A DNA stretch of 28,265 nt from Pelargonium cotyledonis (GCA_036897625.1 JAYMTA010000468.1:1-28265); one strand, 5' to 3'. Positions 15,343 to 24,649 are shown, numbered from the stretch's first letter. Notes: generated by a model from the sequence alone, not told the origin. Made by a program: numbers and translations.

Positions 15343-15729
15343 GCTTCATTTCCTAGGATGGAGGAATTGACATTCTCTAAAATCTCCAATTTGAAATGCA
15401 TATGGAGCCAGTATCATCCGGAGATTTTAAGCTTAAAAAACCTTCAAAAATTAAGTGTGGAAAAATGTGGCAACTTGAAGTATTTGTTCACTCCTGCCGT
15501 AATTACGCGTCTTGTGGGACTTCAAGAATTGTCAATTAGAAGTTGTAAGATGATGAAAGAAATTGTTGTGAAGGAGGAAGGAGAATCAACAACAAATATC
15601 CTATTTTCTCAATTAAGCAAGCTCTGTCTTCAAGATTTGCCCAATCTCTCAACATTTTACTCAGGAGTTGAACAAATAGGCTCAAATGAGGGCATTGGTA
15701 CTGTCATACAACCTCTCTTCAATGAAAAG
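15343..15729 (+). pseudogene. LRR exon 2 of the resistance pseudogene
   Basis: The acceptor TTTTGCAG precedes 15343 and the donor GTTAGA follows 15729; the exon is 129 codons long and phase 0 at both ends. It joins FKE at the end of the first exon to ASFPRMEELTFS, the usual opening of these LRR modules, and carries LxxLxxLxVxxCxxL-type repeats with Cys-Asn/Lys signatures. The exon itself is undamaged. Confidence 0.75.
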
Positions 15730-15759
15730 GTTAGATTTATTTCTCTTCATCCCACTGTC

Positions 15760-16092
15760 ATTTATTTACAGTAAAACCCTCAATTTGGTCTTTAAACTTC
15801 CGCATATGAACTCAATTTGGACCCTAATTTTTTTGTGATGGGGCGGGGTCATGTGCTGGTCAAGTGAGTCATTTAGTAGAGATGGACTGTCAGTCAGCAA
15901 AATGGTTATTTAATTTATTTTAAATTTCATGTCAGACACTTAACGGAGAAATTGACGAAAACAAACGACAATGACCATTTTGAGTCTATATTTGAAAGTT
16001 AAAGAATATTTTTGGTTAAAATTAGTTCAGTGACCAAATTGGTTCCATATGAGAAAGGTCAGGGACTAAATTGATACTTTTACATTTATTTA
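15760..16092. mobile_element. TIR element (Mutator-like MITE) in an LRR intron
   Basis: About 313-315 bp (15769/15771-16083) flanked by the 9-bp duplication ATTTATTTA (15760-15768 and 16084-16092). The ends form a long imperfect inverted repeat: the left reads GTAAAACCCTCAATTTGGTC and the right, reverse-complemented, reads GTAAAAGTATCAATTTAGTC, with similarity continuing through CATATG and CAATTTGG for over 50 bp. Long TIRs and a 9-bp duplication fit Mutator-like non-autonomous elements. The duplicated word is low-complexity, so its exact borders are uncertain by 2 bp. Confidence 0.75.
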
Positions 16093-16236
16093 TTTACTAT
16101 ATAGTTACAAAGTATACTATCAAAATTAGTACTTCGTAAATTTTCTCTTGATACGAATACCTTCCATAAGTTCCATTTATGATGAAGTTTAGGTTTGTAA
16201 CACTCATGCATATTTATAATGGGGTGAACATTACAG

Positions 16237-16968
16237 GCCAATTTTCCTAGCTTGAAGAGTTTGGAAATAACAAATTTGGATTACATCAAGAATATATGGC
16301 ACAATCAGTTCAATCAAGAAGATCCATTTTGCAAACTGGAAGATGTAGAAGTAAGAAACTGTGCAAAGCTTTTGAAGGTTTTTCCATCTACTATGCTCAA
16401 CAAAATTCACAGTGTAAAGAAAGTGTGGATTCTTGATTGTGAGGCCTTAGAAGAAGTATTTGAAGACCAAAAAGGGTTAAATCTGAAAGGGATCACATAT
16501 GATGTTACAATAGTTTCACATCAATTGAGAGATTTGTATTTGAATAATCTACCAAAACTGAGGTTTGTGTTGAAAAAGGATTTCCACAAAATTCTTAGTT
16601 TTGAATACTTGAGTGAAGTCAATGTTCGCGAATGCGGGAGTCTGAAATGTGTATTTCCAACTTATGTGGCCCAACGTCTGCATCAACTTGAGGAGCTACG
16701 TATAGAGGATTGCAAAGGACTACAAACAATTGTTGAAGATGATGATGATGAGAGCAAGGAAGCAGTAGAAGTGTCCCTTACATTCACCTTCCCTAAACTG
16801 ACTGAGTTGTATCTTGAAAAAATACCAAAAGCGGAGTGCTTTTATCCCAAGAAACATGCATTGGAATGGTCACAACTGAAGGTGTTAGAAGTGAAAGATT
16901 GTAATAAAATTTATGTTGTGGACTTGCTTAATTTATCAAGACATGAAGGAGAAGATCAAATTGAAAAG
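16237..16968 (+). pseudogene. LRR exon 3 of the resistance pseudogene
   Basis: The acceptor ACATTACAG precedes 16237 and the donor GTATGT follows 16968; 244 codons, phase 0 at both ends. It opens with ANFPSLKSLEITNL and holds several LRRs with conserved DCxxLEEVFE and FPTYVAQRLHQLEEL-like units, plus an acidic Asp/Glu run near 16735-16765. It is open throughout and would be functional if the upstream lesions were absent. Confidence 0.75.
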
Positions 16969-17523
16969 GTATGTACTCGGTACTCAACTTCCTTATTTCC
17001 CCCCTTTCATTTCTTAAATAGGTAATTAAATTGTTGCTCACTCCATAGCCACACATAGTGCTTTCATGTGCCCTAAACTTCAAAATGGCACATCATTCAT
17101 GTATATGAAGACTATCACCTTCCCCCACAACTATTACATGTTATTTTTAATCATTTAATATTCGTTACAATATAAGAAGGAATAAATATTTTGAGAGACT
17201 AGTTTAAAATAATAATTTGAAAGACTAAGAAAATGAAATAAAGCTCTCACCAATCACAACAAATCACCTCATTAAATTACACTCACATTCATTTAAATGA
17301 ATATGTGGGCATGAAGAAAGTCAATGATGCGTAAGCACACATATAATCTGGACCTCTTGTAGAAATATTATTAAATGAACTTAATTGTTTTTCAAAAATA
17401 GAATTTAAGTCATCATGATTTCTTTACGTAGCACGCAAATATTTTATTTTCCAGATAAATAAATTATATTATCTTACATGTGTGTCATGGATGTATGATA
17501 GAATTTGTTGATCATATCTGCAG

Positions 17524-17600
17524 GTTTCATTTCCTAGGTTGGAGGATCAGACATTGTCTGAAATATCCAATCAAAAAATAACTTACAGAATTTTAAATAG
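17524..17600 (+). pseudogene. Truncated LRR exon 4
   Basis: The acceptor ATCTGCAG before 17524 and the first ~55 nt (VSFPRLEDQTLSEISN) copy the start of exon 2; even the preceding intron tails match (GTTGATCATAT then TGCAG). Similarity stops near 17580, after which the frame runs into AT-rich sequence with a tandem repeat. I find no donor whose phase would fit the exon at 17860, so this LRR module is a remnant. Confidence 0.6.
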
Positions 17601-17673
17601 GTTTCATTGTATCTGCAGGTTTCATTTTAAAATTTCATGTCAGATCCTAATCATTATAAATAGGTTTCATTGT

Positions 17674-17739
17674 ATTATTATTAAATTTCATCTATTTTCT
17701 CTTAAGATTACTATTAAATTTCATCTATTTTCTCTTAAG
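17674..17739. repeat. 33-bp tandem duplication
   Basis: Two adjacent 33-bp units (17674-17706 and 17707-17739) differ at a single position, followed by the first five bases of a third. The word ATAGGTTTCATTGTAT also occurs twice just upstream (about 17599 and 17660), so this patch has been rearranged more than once. Confidence 0.85.
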
Positions 17740-17859
17740 ATTACAAAGAGTTTTAACTTACTATCTACCAAAACCTATATAGCACCAACTCGACACGGGG
17801 CACATGATTATTCATTTTCAAAAAATATGACATGCCAATACTCTTTTCTTCGATTTCAG

Positions 17860-18830
17860 GAGACTCAAAGACTGGCACCACAAATCCAGGTACTTCATCA
17901 AACAACCATTTTGAATCAGAAGCTATGCAAACTGACTCTGCTGGAAAGGAGGTTGAGGAGATTAGTGAGGAATGGACTAAACCAGGAGGAGAGGAAGGTC
18001 AGAGTAGTGAGAATAGTTTTGATGATCAGCTAACGAAGAATGAGAATACCATTGAGCCAAGAGAACAGATTGGGGTTTTTGAGCAGTGTAATGATCCAAT
18101 AATAGGAGAAAAGGTTGACATATGGGGTGATGCCACCAAACCAGGAAAAGGAAAAGAAAAGATTGAGATTTGTGAGGAGGGGGTCGTGGATTCTGTAGGA
18201 AATGAGGCTGAGATTCGGAGCCATCCCTATTCCCAAACTCATGCCAGTAGCTCTTTTAGAAGTACCATGCCATTTGATCAACTGGGAGAATCCTCTGTTC
18301 CCGCACAAATTTCTGAGGAGACGATCCCTCTCCATTCAGATCCTTCTGTTCTCAGTCCAGCCAATGAACCTGAAGAACAAACCAATGCACAGCTTCTCAT
18401 TCCTCAAGATGTTGTTGCTTCTTCTTCGCCATTTAGCCCAACAAGTAATTGTCCTGAAACAAGTCCATCTCTCGTAGCAGAAGAAGCAAGCACTAGCAGA
18501 GCAGCTTCGAACTCTCAGCAAAATGATTTTCAGACATTGTGCATCAGAAAAGGGTTCATTACATTGTTGAGTGAATTTCTTCAAGTTTATCAAACTCAAC
18601 CATTGAATAGCATGAGTACAGAACATGGCCAGTTGATGGTGGATGCTTTTAAAGATCTGTCAAACATGAAGTTTTCTATTGAATGGTTTAGTCCTTATGT
18701 TGAGAAGGTCAAAGAACGATTGGAGCGAAAAAAAGAGATTTCCGAGCTAGAGTTAAAGATTGTTGAAACAGAGGCACAACTGCAAGCACTGAAAGAGAAG
18801 AAGAAAGCTCTAGAAAAAATTATCAGCTAG
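17860..18830 (+). CDS. Terminal exon: Ser/Pro-rich region plus C-terminal coiled coil, unknown function
   Basis: A strong acceptor (CTTCGATTTCAG) ends at 17859 and the frame then stays open for about 323 codons to TAG at 18828-18830. An ATG at 17832 in the same frame would give 332 aa. The first two thirds are acidic and Ser/Thr/Pro/Glu-rich, hence probably disordered. The last ~100 residues look folded: FQTLCIRKGFITLLSEF, then AFKDLSNMKFSIEWFSPYV, then a Lys/Glu heptad helix to the end. This tail resembles in style the C-terminal helix-coil of plant MATH/TRAF-like proteins, but I am not certain of homology. It could be the last exon of the resistance locus or a separate gene; the exon entry phase does not fit the truncated LRR exon. 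Confidence 0.55.
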
Positions 18831-18957
18831 TTGAGATTTGGATAATGATTGCATGATAATTGAAATGTAATACTTGTACATGTTACCATCTAAATGTTGC
18901 TTCATGTGTTGTATCATTCATTTGATTTGTTCTGATGGATTGACAAATTATAAACAG

Positions 18958-19005
<48 letters not shown>

Positions 19006-19018
19006 ATATGTGTGTATA
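18958..19018. repeat. Compound microsatellite (CT)n-(AT)n-(GT)-rich
   Basis: A (TC) run at 18958-18973 passes directly into (AT)12 at 18974-18997 and then TATG/TGTG units to about 19016. Confidence 0.9.
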
Positions 19019-19191
19019 ATGTCTTTTTATATTTTTTTTTAGCATTATCTTCTTCTGGGAATTGAGTTCTATTCTGTCTTTGTCAATTTAGTTTGCTAGC
19101 CTACTCCTTTGGGTTGCGGTTGGGTTGTTTATCATTTTACTCTTTTTGCTTTTTAGTAATAAATTAGTACTTTAGATATCCTTCTTTATAG

Positions 19192-19645
19192 GAAGTGACA
19201 CTGTTGTCATACATGGCACCTTCACAAGGAATTGTATCCATGGATAGGAGCAGCATGCATTTCGCAACAGGTATTTCTCATTGTGCCATTTGAACTCGTC
19301 TTCTTCTTGCTTGCTGTAGTCGGTTTCTGAAGGTCTGATATAAAGTAGTATTTCTCATTCACCAGCAAGAATTGCAAGCTCCCCCGAATCAAGGTAAATT
19401 TATCTTCAGCTTCTCATTGTATTGGTTGATGGCATCTCTGGAGAATAATCTACCTTTGTTGGATACATTTTGATGTTTATAATCACAAATTAGAGTCTTT
19501 TTTTTACTCTTTTGGTTTTTTTAAGCACATTAGATTCTTGTTTTTAGAAAGTGACACTGTTGTTATCGGCAGATACATGGCACCTTCAAGATGAATTGTA
19601 TCCATGGATAGGAGCAACGTGTACTCCACAACAGCACCTATACAC
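19192..19645 (+). other. Unrecognised exon-like pieces with an internal exon duplication
   Basis: Three stretches have splice borders: 19192-19270 (acceptor TTTATAG, donor GTATTT), 19366-19393 (acceptor CACCAG, donor GTAAAT) and 19548-19645 (acceptor TTTTTAG, donor GTATGT). The first and third are copies: both contain GTGACACTGTTGT, ACATGGCACCTTCA and GAATTGTATCCATGGATAGG. In one frame the pieces read EVTLLSYMAPSQGIVSMDR then ARIASSPESR; in another the third reads TWHLQDELYPWIGA. I do not recognise the gene. It may be the decayed 5' part of the fused locus downstream, or a non-coding transcript. Confidence 0.4.
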
Positions 19646-20024
19646 GTATGTCACTTATTCTGCCTTCTGTTTTGCTTCAACTCTTCTACTATTCGCTAAT
19701 TAGTGGCATTTTTTTTCCTTCTCTTTAAAGAGAATATGAACTTCTTAGTATATGCAACCTCTGAATTTTCCTTTTACCCAACCTCAGCTAAAGCATATAT
19801 AGTGCACAACCCATTGCTACATTGCATGGAACACATGCTATCAGTAGCATTGTGCGGCACAGCTTCAAGCACAGGAAAAGAGCAAGCTAGCTCTGGAAGA
19901 AGAATTTGGGCATGTGTATTTGTTGAGGTCAATCCTGAGTGTAGACAAAATTCCCAACAAATGCTTCATCTGTAGCATTTATCTGATTTGTTGCATGTCT
20001 CTACTTTGTGTTTTCTCAATATAG

Positions 20025-20209
20025 TTGTCGCTTCAAGCAAGAAAAGGCCTTCTACCTCAGATCCTGGAGGTTATCTCATGAAGCGACAGAGCTCGCCCTC
20101 ACCTGATGAGCAGAATGAGGGTGATCACTGTGAAGGAGAGCCAAAATCCCCCAACCCAGGTCCATCTCCTCCATCTCCAGTGAAGCCCCCCGCTGAGTGT
20201 GATTGTTAA
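20025..20209 (+). pseudogene. Chimeric exon: unknown KRPSTSDPGGYLMKR-type coding fused in frame to RD21 linker
   Basis: An acceptor TCAATATAG ends at 20024. The frame then reads VASSKKRPSTSDPGGYLMKR and continues SSPSPDEQNE, which looks like real coding sequence of an unknown protein. At 20128 the sequence becomes the RD21 copy and the same frame continues as [20 protein letters not shown], matching the RD21 Pro-rich linker, to the granulin start CDC, where an inserted base gives TAA at 20207-20209. So a dispersed duplication joined two coding segments in frame, but the granulin part is lost. Whether it is transcribed cannot be judged from sequence. Confidence 0.55.
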
Positions 20210-20514
20210 ATTCTCTTGCCCTGAGAGCAACACCGCTGCTGTGTTTTTGAGTACGACAACTATTGCTTTCAATGGGGAAGCTGCCCTCTTGAAGCTGCAA
20301 CCTGTTGTGATGACCATGAGAGTCGCTGCCCCCAGGAATCTCCCGTCTGTAATGTTAATGCTGGAACCTGCATGTTTGTAAGCACTTTATAGTTTATACT
20401 CAAAATATCATTTCAGTTTATAAAATTTGTCATGCTCTTCATGTGAAATCCATTGGTTTCTTTTGTTTGCAACAGAGTAAGGACAACCCGTTTGGAGTGA
20501 AGGCAATGAAGTGA
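20128..20514 (+). pseudogene. Granulin-end pseudogene copy of the RD21 protease
   Basis: It corresponds to parent 7639-8031: linker, granulin exon, last intron (20378-20475, same GTAAG donor and CAACAG acceptor) and last exon. It lacks the signal peptide, prodomain and whole peptidase, so it has no catalytic residues. A base inserted near 20205 and one lost near 20233 disrupt the granulin frame. The last exon has TGA (20512-20514) where the parent has CGA (Arg), a C-to-T change at a CpG. Confidence 0.85.
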
Positions 20515-21087
20515 ACTGCTGCAAAACCCAATTGGGCCTTCTTGAAAGGTGGAAAGAGGAGCAGCTCTTGAGAAAATGTTTAGTTGAAAAGTGGATAAGA
20601 AAGTGAATGGAGAGTTCAAGTTCAAGACAGTTCATGATAATGTTCCAGTTCTGTTATGTGCCGAACCTTCTCTTCCACCATTTAAGATTACGCACAGATC
20701 AATGGTCTTGTTTAATATGATTCTGATGCTGATAATGTATATAGCATTTTATTTTTATTCGCTGCACATCAATAAGAAATGACAGATAGTTGTCAACTTT
20801 GTATTGTAAATTCAACCATCCATTAGCGCTAGCAGTGGCTATAATGAATTGGCTCATCCTCTGATGCCATACTTTACACAATGATAATAAATCATTTTCT
20901 TCTTTCATATTATTTGTGATTGTAACTCTTGTTTCATGTTTCTGTATTAATAATGAGACCTTTGTTTTTACTCTACCAGAGAAAAAGCTTGGTTGTTTAT
21001 CTTTGTACAAATTATCAGCTGCAGGAAAGGAAAGTTTGTACTCAACTGTCACTCTTTGAATCACTACAGGTACAAGTTTCAATGTAT

Positions 21088-22080
21088 GAAAGGTTTATCA
21101 CTCCTTGCACACTTCAACCATAAGGTGAGGCCCATTCATATTTTGAGTATAAAGTTAAAATGATTTGTGTCTATCTGTTTGAGCTTTAGTTGAGTTGAGA
21201 TCCTTTGACACGCGGGGAGTCATATCAAAGTATAAAGTTAGAATGAAGCTTTCAACTGTATATAAGTTCTTAACTGTGTTAGTCCTCCTAACAATTCTTT
21301 TCTCTCACCCATTTGTCTGATTTTTAAGAAAAGAATAAAAGTTTTCAATGGTGATATTGTTGGTAAATACTCTCCCATAAGATTCTTATTTTCATATTTC
21401 GCACAAGATTTTCACTGGCAAATGAGTCATCCAGCTTTGGTAGAACATAAAACCCAACTCTTGAGGTGTTTCCATTGCAAGTCCTTCTAATGGGTATGAT
21501 GATATCATTGTGTCTAAACTGCTGAGGATTTTTTGCTGTCTCTAAAGCCATTCTAGGCACATTCTTAGTAAGTTTAATTATTATGTTTCTTTTGCAGACT
21601 GATTTCATCTTTCATAGTATTTTTTTTTCTTCTTTAAGCTGCCTTCAAAAAAACTTTTTAAGGTGCAGCAACAGATCTGCATGGGCAATATTGGACATGA
21701 TCCTTATTTATATCTATTACTGACTTCATAATAATTAGTAACTAGTTTGTCTGATAAGTTTATGATGGAGCTCAAACTGGACTTAAAAATGCTCTCAGTT
21801 TTGAGTAATCTGCTAGATCCACTTGCTGATTCGTCTAAACGACAATACGCAGGCTTTTCCTTGTCCGAGGGTTTATTTTTCCACCAAAATAGCATTGATA
21901 GTGAATAACACTAGCTAAACCTGTCCTACTTCTGAAAAATCTTCTAAAATGGTATGGTCCACCCAAATATGTCATCATCCAGTCCATGCCCTGGTACTGG
22001 TAGGACAAACTTCTGATATCTGATTTTAAAGATTGCTTGTTGGAAATTCATTCACAAAAGAATCCTACACACACACACAA
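21088..22080. other. Block present only in the second copy; no gene seen
   Basis: About 1 kb of ordinary AT-rich sequence ending in a short (AC)n run (about 22067-22079). No reading frame, terminal repeats or target duplication were recognised. It is either an insertion in the copy or a segment deleted from the parent after duplication. Confidence 0.5.
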
Positions 22081-22138
22081 AGGCAATAGCTGATTGGCCT
22101 AGAATTAATCTTGATACTGAATTATGTATGTTAACAGC

Positions 22139-22278
22139 TAACAATGTGAATATTGTTCAAAACTGGTTGATATAGTGACAAAAGGTATTGGGTTCGAGTC
22201 ATGGCGCCACCCATATTGAATTACAGCACAAGGCTGTGCATGGGCCAATGATCCTTTACATATAGGACTTAATAACAA
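22139..22278 (+). mobile_element. SINE-like insertion with tRNA-type B box
   Basis: The parent reads GCTAACAAAGAC at 8649-8660; the copy has 128 extra bases after TAACAA, and TAACAA is repeated at the far end (22139-22144 and 22273-22278). The insert contains GGTTCGAGTC (22191-22200), an RNA polymerase III B-box motif, about 45 bp in, the expected spacing for a tRNA-derived SINE. No clear A box or A tail was found, so it may be a truncated or unusual SINE. Confidence 0.6.
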
Positions 22279-22325
22279 AGACAGTTGCTTGAATGTGTTC
22301 AAAAAAAAGGAACATTATTTGCACA

Positions 22326-23021
22326 AAGAGGAGCAGATTTTGACTGTGTTTTCTTCTGCTAAACCATGAAGCTACATTGATATCTCATTTAGAGACATGT
22401 AAATCACAAGTTTATGGCTCTCAACAAAACAGCAAAGTTGAGGTTGGGGACCATAGCACCCTGGTGGGATAAATGTAAAACGCAAGCTCTTCCACTTGTT
22501 GGTGACTCCATTATCACTTGTCAATTTTTCTTCTTCATTTGTCTTTCCGGGGCCGGCCGGGGACCATTGCATATGATGGACTATGCTTTTATCATATCTA
22601 CCAGACAATATGAGTTGGTTTGTGAGACTGGTAAAGAATTGAATTGAACTGAACTAGCTCTCATCAACCCTATCACTTCAGATTGCATTAATTCAAGCTG
22701 AAATTGCAGTTCTGTTTCATCTCAGATGTTCCTGCAGCTTACATATTTGTCCTATTTTTTGCTGCTACTGAGATACAAATAGCATCATCACAAGAGCACA
22801 ATCTTCTATTATATTGACTAAAAAGGAGTTGTTGCACAAGCACAAAAGAAAGAAAGCTACAACTACCAACCAGACCCACCCAAAAAGCAAATAATGATCA
22901 CAAAATGCCACTAACCATCTATTTATAACACTTAATACAGTTTGGTTCTTCCTAAATAATTGAGATTTAGAGCACAATCTTTGTCCAACCCGAAATTCGG
23001 GTTTACAAAACTGGGCAACTG
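22326..23021. other. Intergenic region between the duplication and the convergent - strand gene
   Basis: Short open frames exist on both strands around 22372-22647 but overlap each other and match no family I know. A GC island GGGGCCGGCCGGGG lies at about 22549-22562. The part nearest 23021 should include the 3' UTR of the - strand gene. Confidence 0.45.
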
Positions 23022-24617
23022 TTAATCTTCTTGAGCTGCATCTGGCTGAGACGACGGCTCAATTTTCACATTGGCCATGTGACCACCATCAAGCTTCGCT
23101 CTACTGCTTATGTTACACATGTTGGTGTTAAGCAAGGCTTCATAGTCAGGAACGTCCATGGTGTTGTAGGATGGCATCACAGATGGTAGTTTTGACAGCA
23201 AAGCTCCAAGACTACAAGACATGGTGGGCAAGAGAGGTGAGTTGGACCAAGGAACTCCATTTTGAGGACTGTTCCACCCCATGTTGATGGACTTAACAGA
23301 AGCTTCTTCGGGTCTTTGGTCGAAAAATCTCTTTGCTCCAGTTACTCGGCGCTTGTCATCAACTGAAAGACTCATTTCAGGGCTTTCTTGACTGATGATA
23401 TGGTTATCAGGCTTCAGGGTGTATGGATGCTGGAGAGGCAGGTATGGTCTCTGAATGGCATAAACTCCTGGTATGCTCTGGAGATAGCTGAATTTCCTCT
23501 GTATACTGATCACTAAACTGAGATCTTCCACCATCTGAAGGACAAGAACTCACACACATTAGTCTTCTAGTTGAGTCTATGCAGAAAATTGAGAAAAGGA
23601 GATTGAAATATGTACCTTGTCAAAAGAACCCAGTTGAATTATACCTTCTCTAACTGAAATTATGGCAATTGTCTGTAACAAATATAGTGAAAGTGGTAAG
23701 GTTTACAGGTAACATAATTTTTTATGTTGTGGGTTTATGTGAAGAAACCAAACCTGAATGCCAGAATTGAATTGGAACTCCCATGCCCTTGGTGGCTGCA
23801 CAATATATGCAAGAGAAGGTCATGTTTTTTTAGAAGAAGTAAAAAAAGCTGCTTAAAATTTGCCTTACAGGCTCCATGGATGCATTCCATGAGGATATGA
23901 AGTTAGGATCAGTTTCATTTAGAGGTTCTCTGAAACCCCATTTGTGACTGTTGTCCGCTGCCACTTTCCCCAATAACCTGAAATTGCACAAATAAGAATT
24001 TAACCATTTTACTTTCTTGGCAACATAGGACAAGTCTTGTGTGTTCTCACCCTTCTCCATAATTGTAGACCTCATGGGACATTTTGAAGAAGACATCAGC
24101 TCCAAACCTCCCCTTTATGTATCCATTCCCAGCTCTCTCACATTCAAAGAGATCACAAAACCCATCTTCCCAAACAAGAATCCTGCAAGGAAACAGACCA
24201 CATATAAGAGAGCACAAAAGTATATATCCTCTTGTGAGTTTGTCAGGAATCTTCTTAACTAATTACCAGTTCCTCTTGTTTCCTTTGGAGCGATCAAGAG
24301 CGCCGCCTCCATATTCCCACCTGAGGAAGAAGAAAAAGATTAAAAAAAAATAACAAGAGTTATGTGTTGTAATTAAATACATTGTTCAAGATATGCCTTT
24401 GGAAACAACATGAAGGTTTGGTGTTTTAGCATGCTTTGCTTTTGCATTGAGATTTTGGAAAATCATCTTACTTTGGTGGAGGGTAGTTCCTAGGGAGTAT
24501 TCTCCAAAAGACTGCATAAACCCATTTGGGAGAATTAGAAGAAGAATCAGAAGATGAACACAGGCACTTCAGTGTGTGCTGTAAGAGACAGTTAAGCATG
24601 GGGAAACCAGATTCCAT
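23022..24617 (-). CDS. bHLH-MYC N-terminal domain protein without bHLH ("WNK-related" family)
   Basis: Seven GT-AG exons on the - strand: 24617-24472, 24320-24267, 24182-24051, 23977-23869, 23795-23754, 23672-23616 and 23534-23022, giving 350 aa. Residues 1-180 form the bHLH-MYC/R2R3-MYB N-terminal domain: LNCLLQHTLKCLC, KWVYAVFWRILPR (31-43), WILVWEDGFCDLFE (67-80), GEGLLGKVA, then FQFNSGIQTIAIISVREGIIQLGS. The remainder is low-complexity, with VKIE near K337, a possible sumoylation site. There is no bHLH region and no kinase motif, although Arabidopsis relatives are named WNK-kinase-related. Related N-terminal domains in LHW and MYC factors bind partner transcription factors, so a regulatory, protein-binding role is inferred. 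The gene looks intact. Confidence 0.9.
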
Positions 24618-24635
24618 TGTAGCAAACAAGAGAAA

Positions 24636-24649
24636 GAGAGAGAGAGAGA
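24636..24649 (-). repeat. GA/CT repeat in the 5' leader
   Basis: A short AG run that reads CTCTCT on the coding strand, 19-32 bp before the start codon. CT-rich leaders are frequent in plant genes. Confidence 0.7.

Larger units (their letters stand above)
12364..17600 (+). pseudogene. CC-NB-ARC-LRR disease-resistance pseudogene (RPS2/At4g27190-like)
   Basis: The locus begins MAAEIATSIATTVF at 12364 and would form one long exon to 15213, then LRR exons. It has a coiled-coil start, P-loop GFGGIGKIT (about residues 182-191), kinase-2 LVILDDLW (about 257), RNBS-B CKILLTSR, a GLPL-equivalent altered to ALPV, an MHD-equivalent IHD (13754-13762) and leucine-rich repeats after it. Damage: TGA at 12430-12432 (codon 23); TGA at 13582-13584; an extra A in the A run 13750-13754; an extra base at about 14321; an extra A at 15050-15051. 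Family members are cytoplasmic immune receptors that bind ADP/ATP and trigger cell death. The P-loop Thr after Lys is Ile here, which itself should impair nucleotide binding. Similarity resumes in frame after each lesion, so loss looks recent. Assembly errors could explain the homopolymer shifts but not all the lesions. Confidence 0.85.
20128..22325 (+). repeat. Degraded second copy of the protease 3' end and downstream flank
   Basis: Similarity to 7639-8695 starts abruptly at CTGTGAAGGA (20128) and runs in order through the 3' UTR to about 21087. It resumes near 22083 (GATACTGAATTATGTATGTTAACAGCTAACAA) and ends around 22325. The interruption 21088-about 22080 is absent from the parent. Small insertions, such as about 27 bp near 20826-20855, also distinguish the copies. 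Same orientation, about 12.5 kb apart, with the resistance locus between them. Confidence 0.85.

Noticed and set aside
17674-17739. CRISPR-like direct repeats
   Set aside because: Two adjacent units without spacers in a plant genome; simple tandem duplication.
17539-18033. 164-codon frame overlapping the tail exon
   Set aside because: Begins in a decayed LRR exon, crosses AT-rich tandem repeats, and leaves the well-formed frame of 17860-18830; chance read-through.
22191-22200. GGTTCGAGTC as a tRNA gene
   Set aside because: No cloverleaf could be drawn around it; explained better as a SINE B box.
22549-22562. GC island as a regulatory CpG island
   Set aside because: Only about 14 bp long and isolated; no neighbouring promoter signals.
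23022-24617. Protein kinase function suggested by the WNK-related family name
   Set aside because: No glycine loop, HRD or DFG motif in the 350-aa product.
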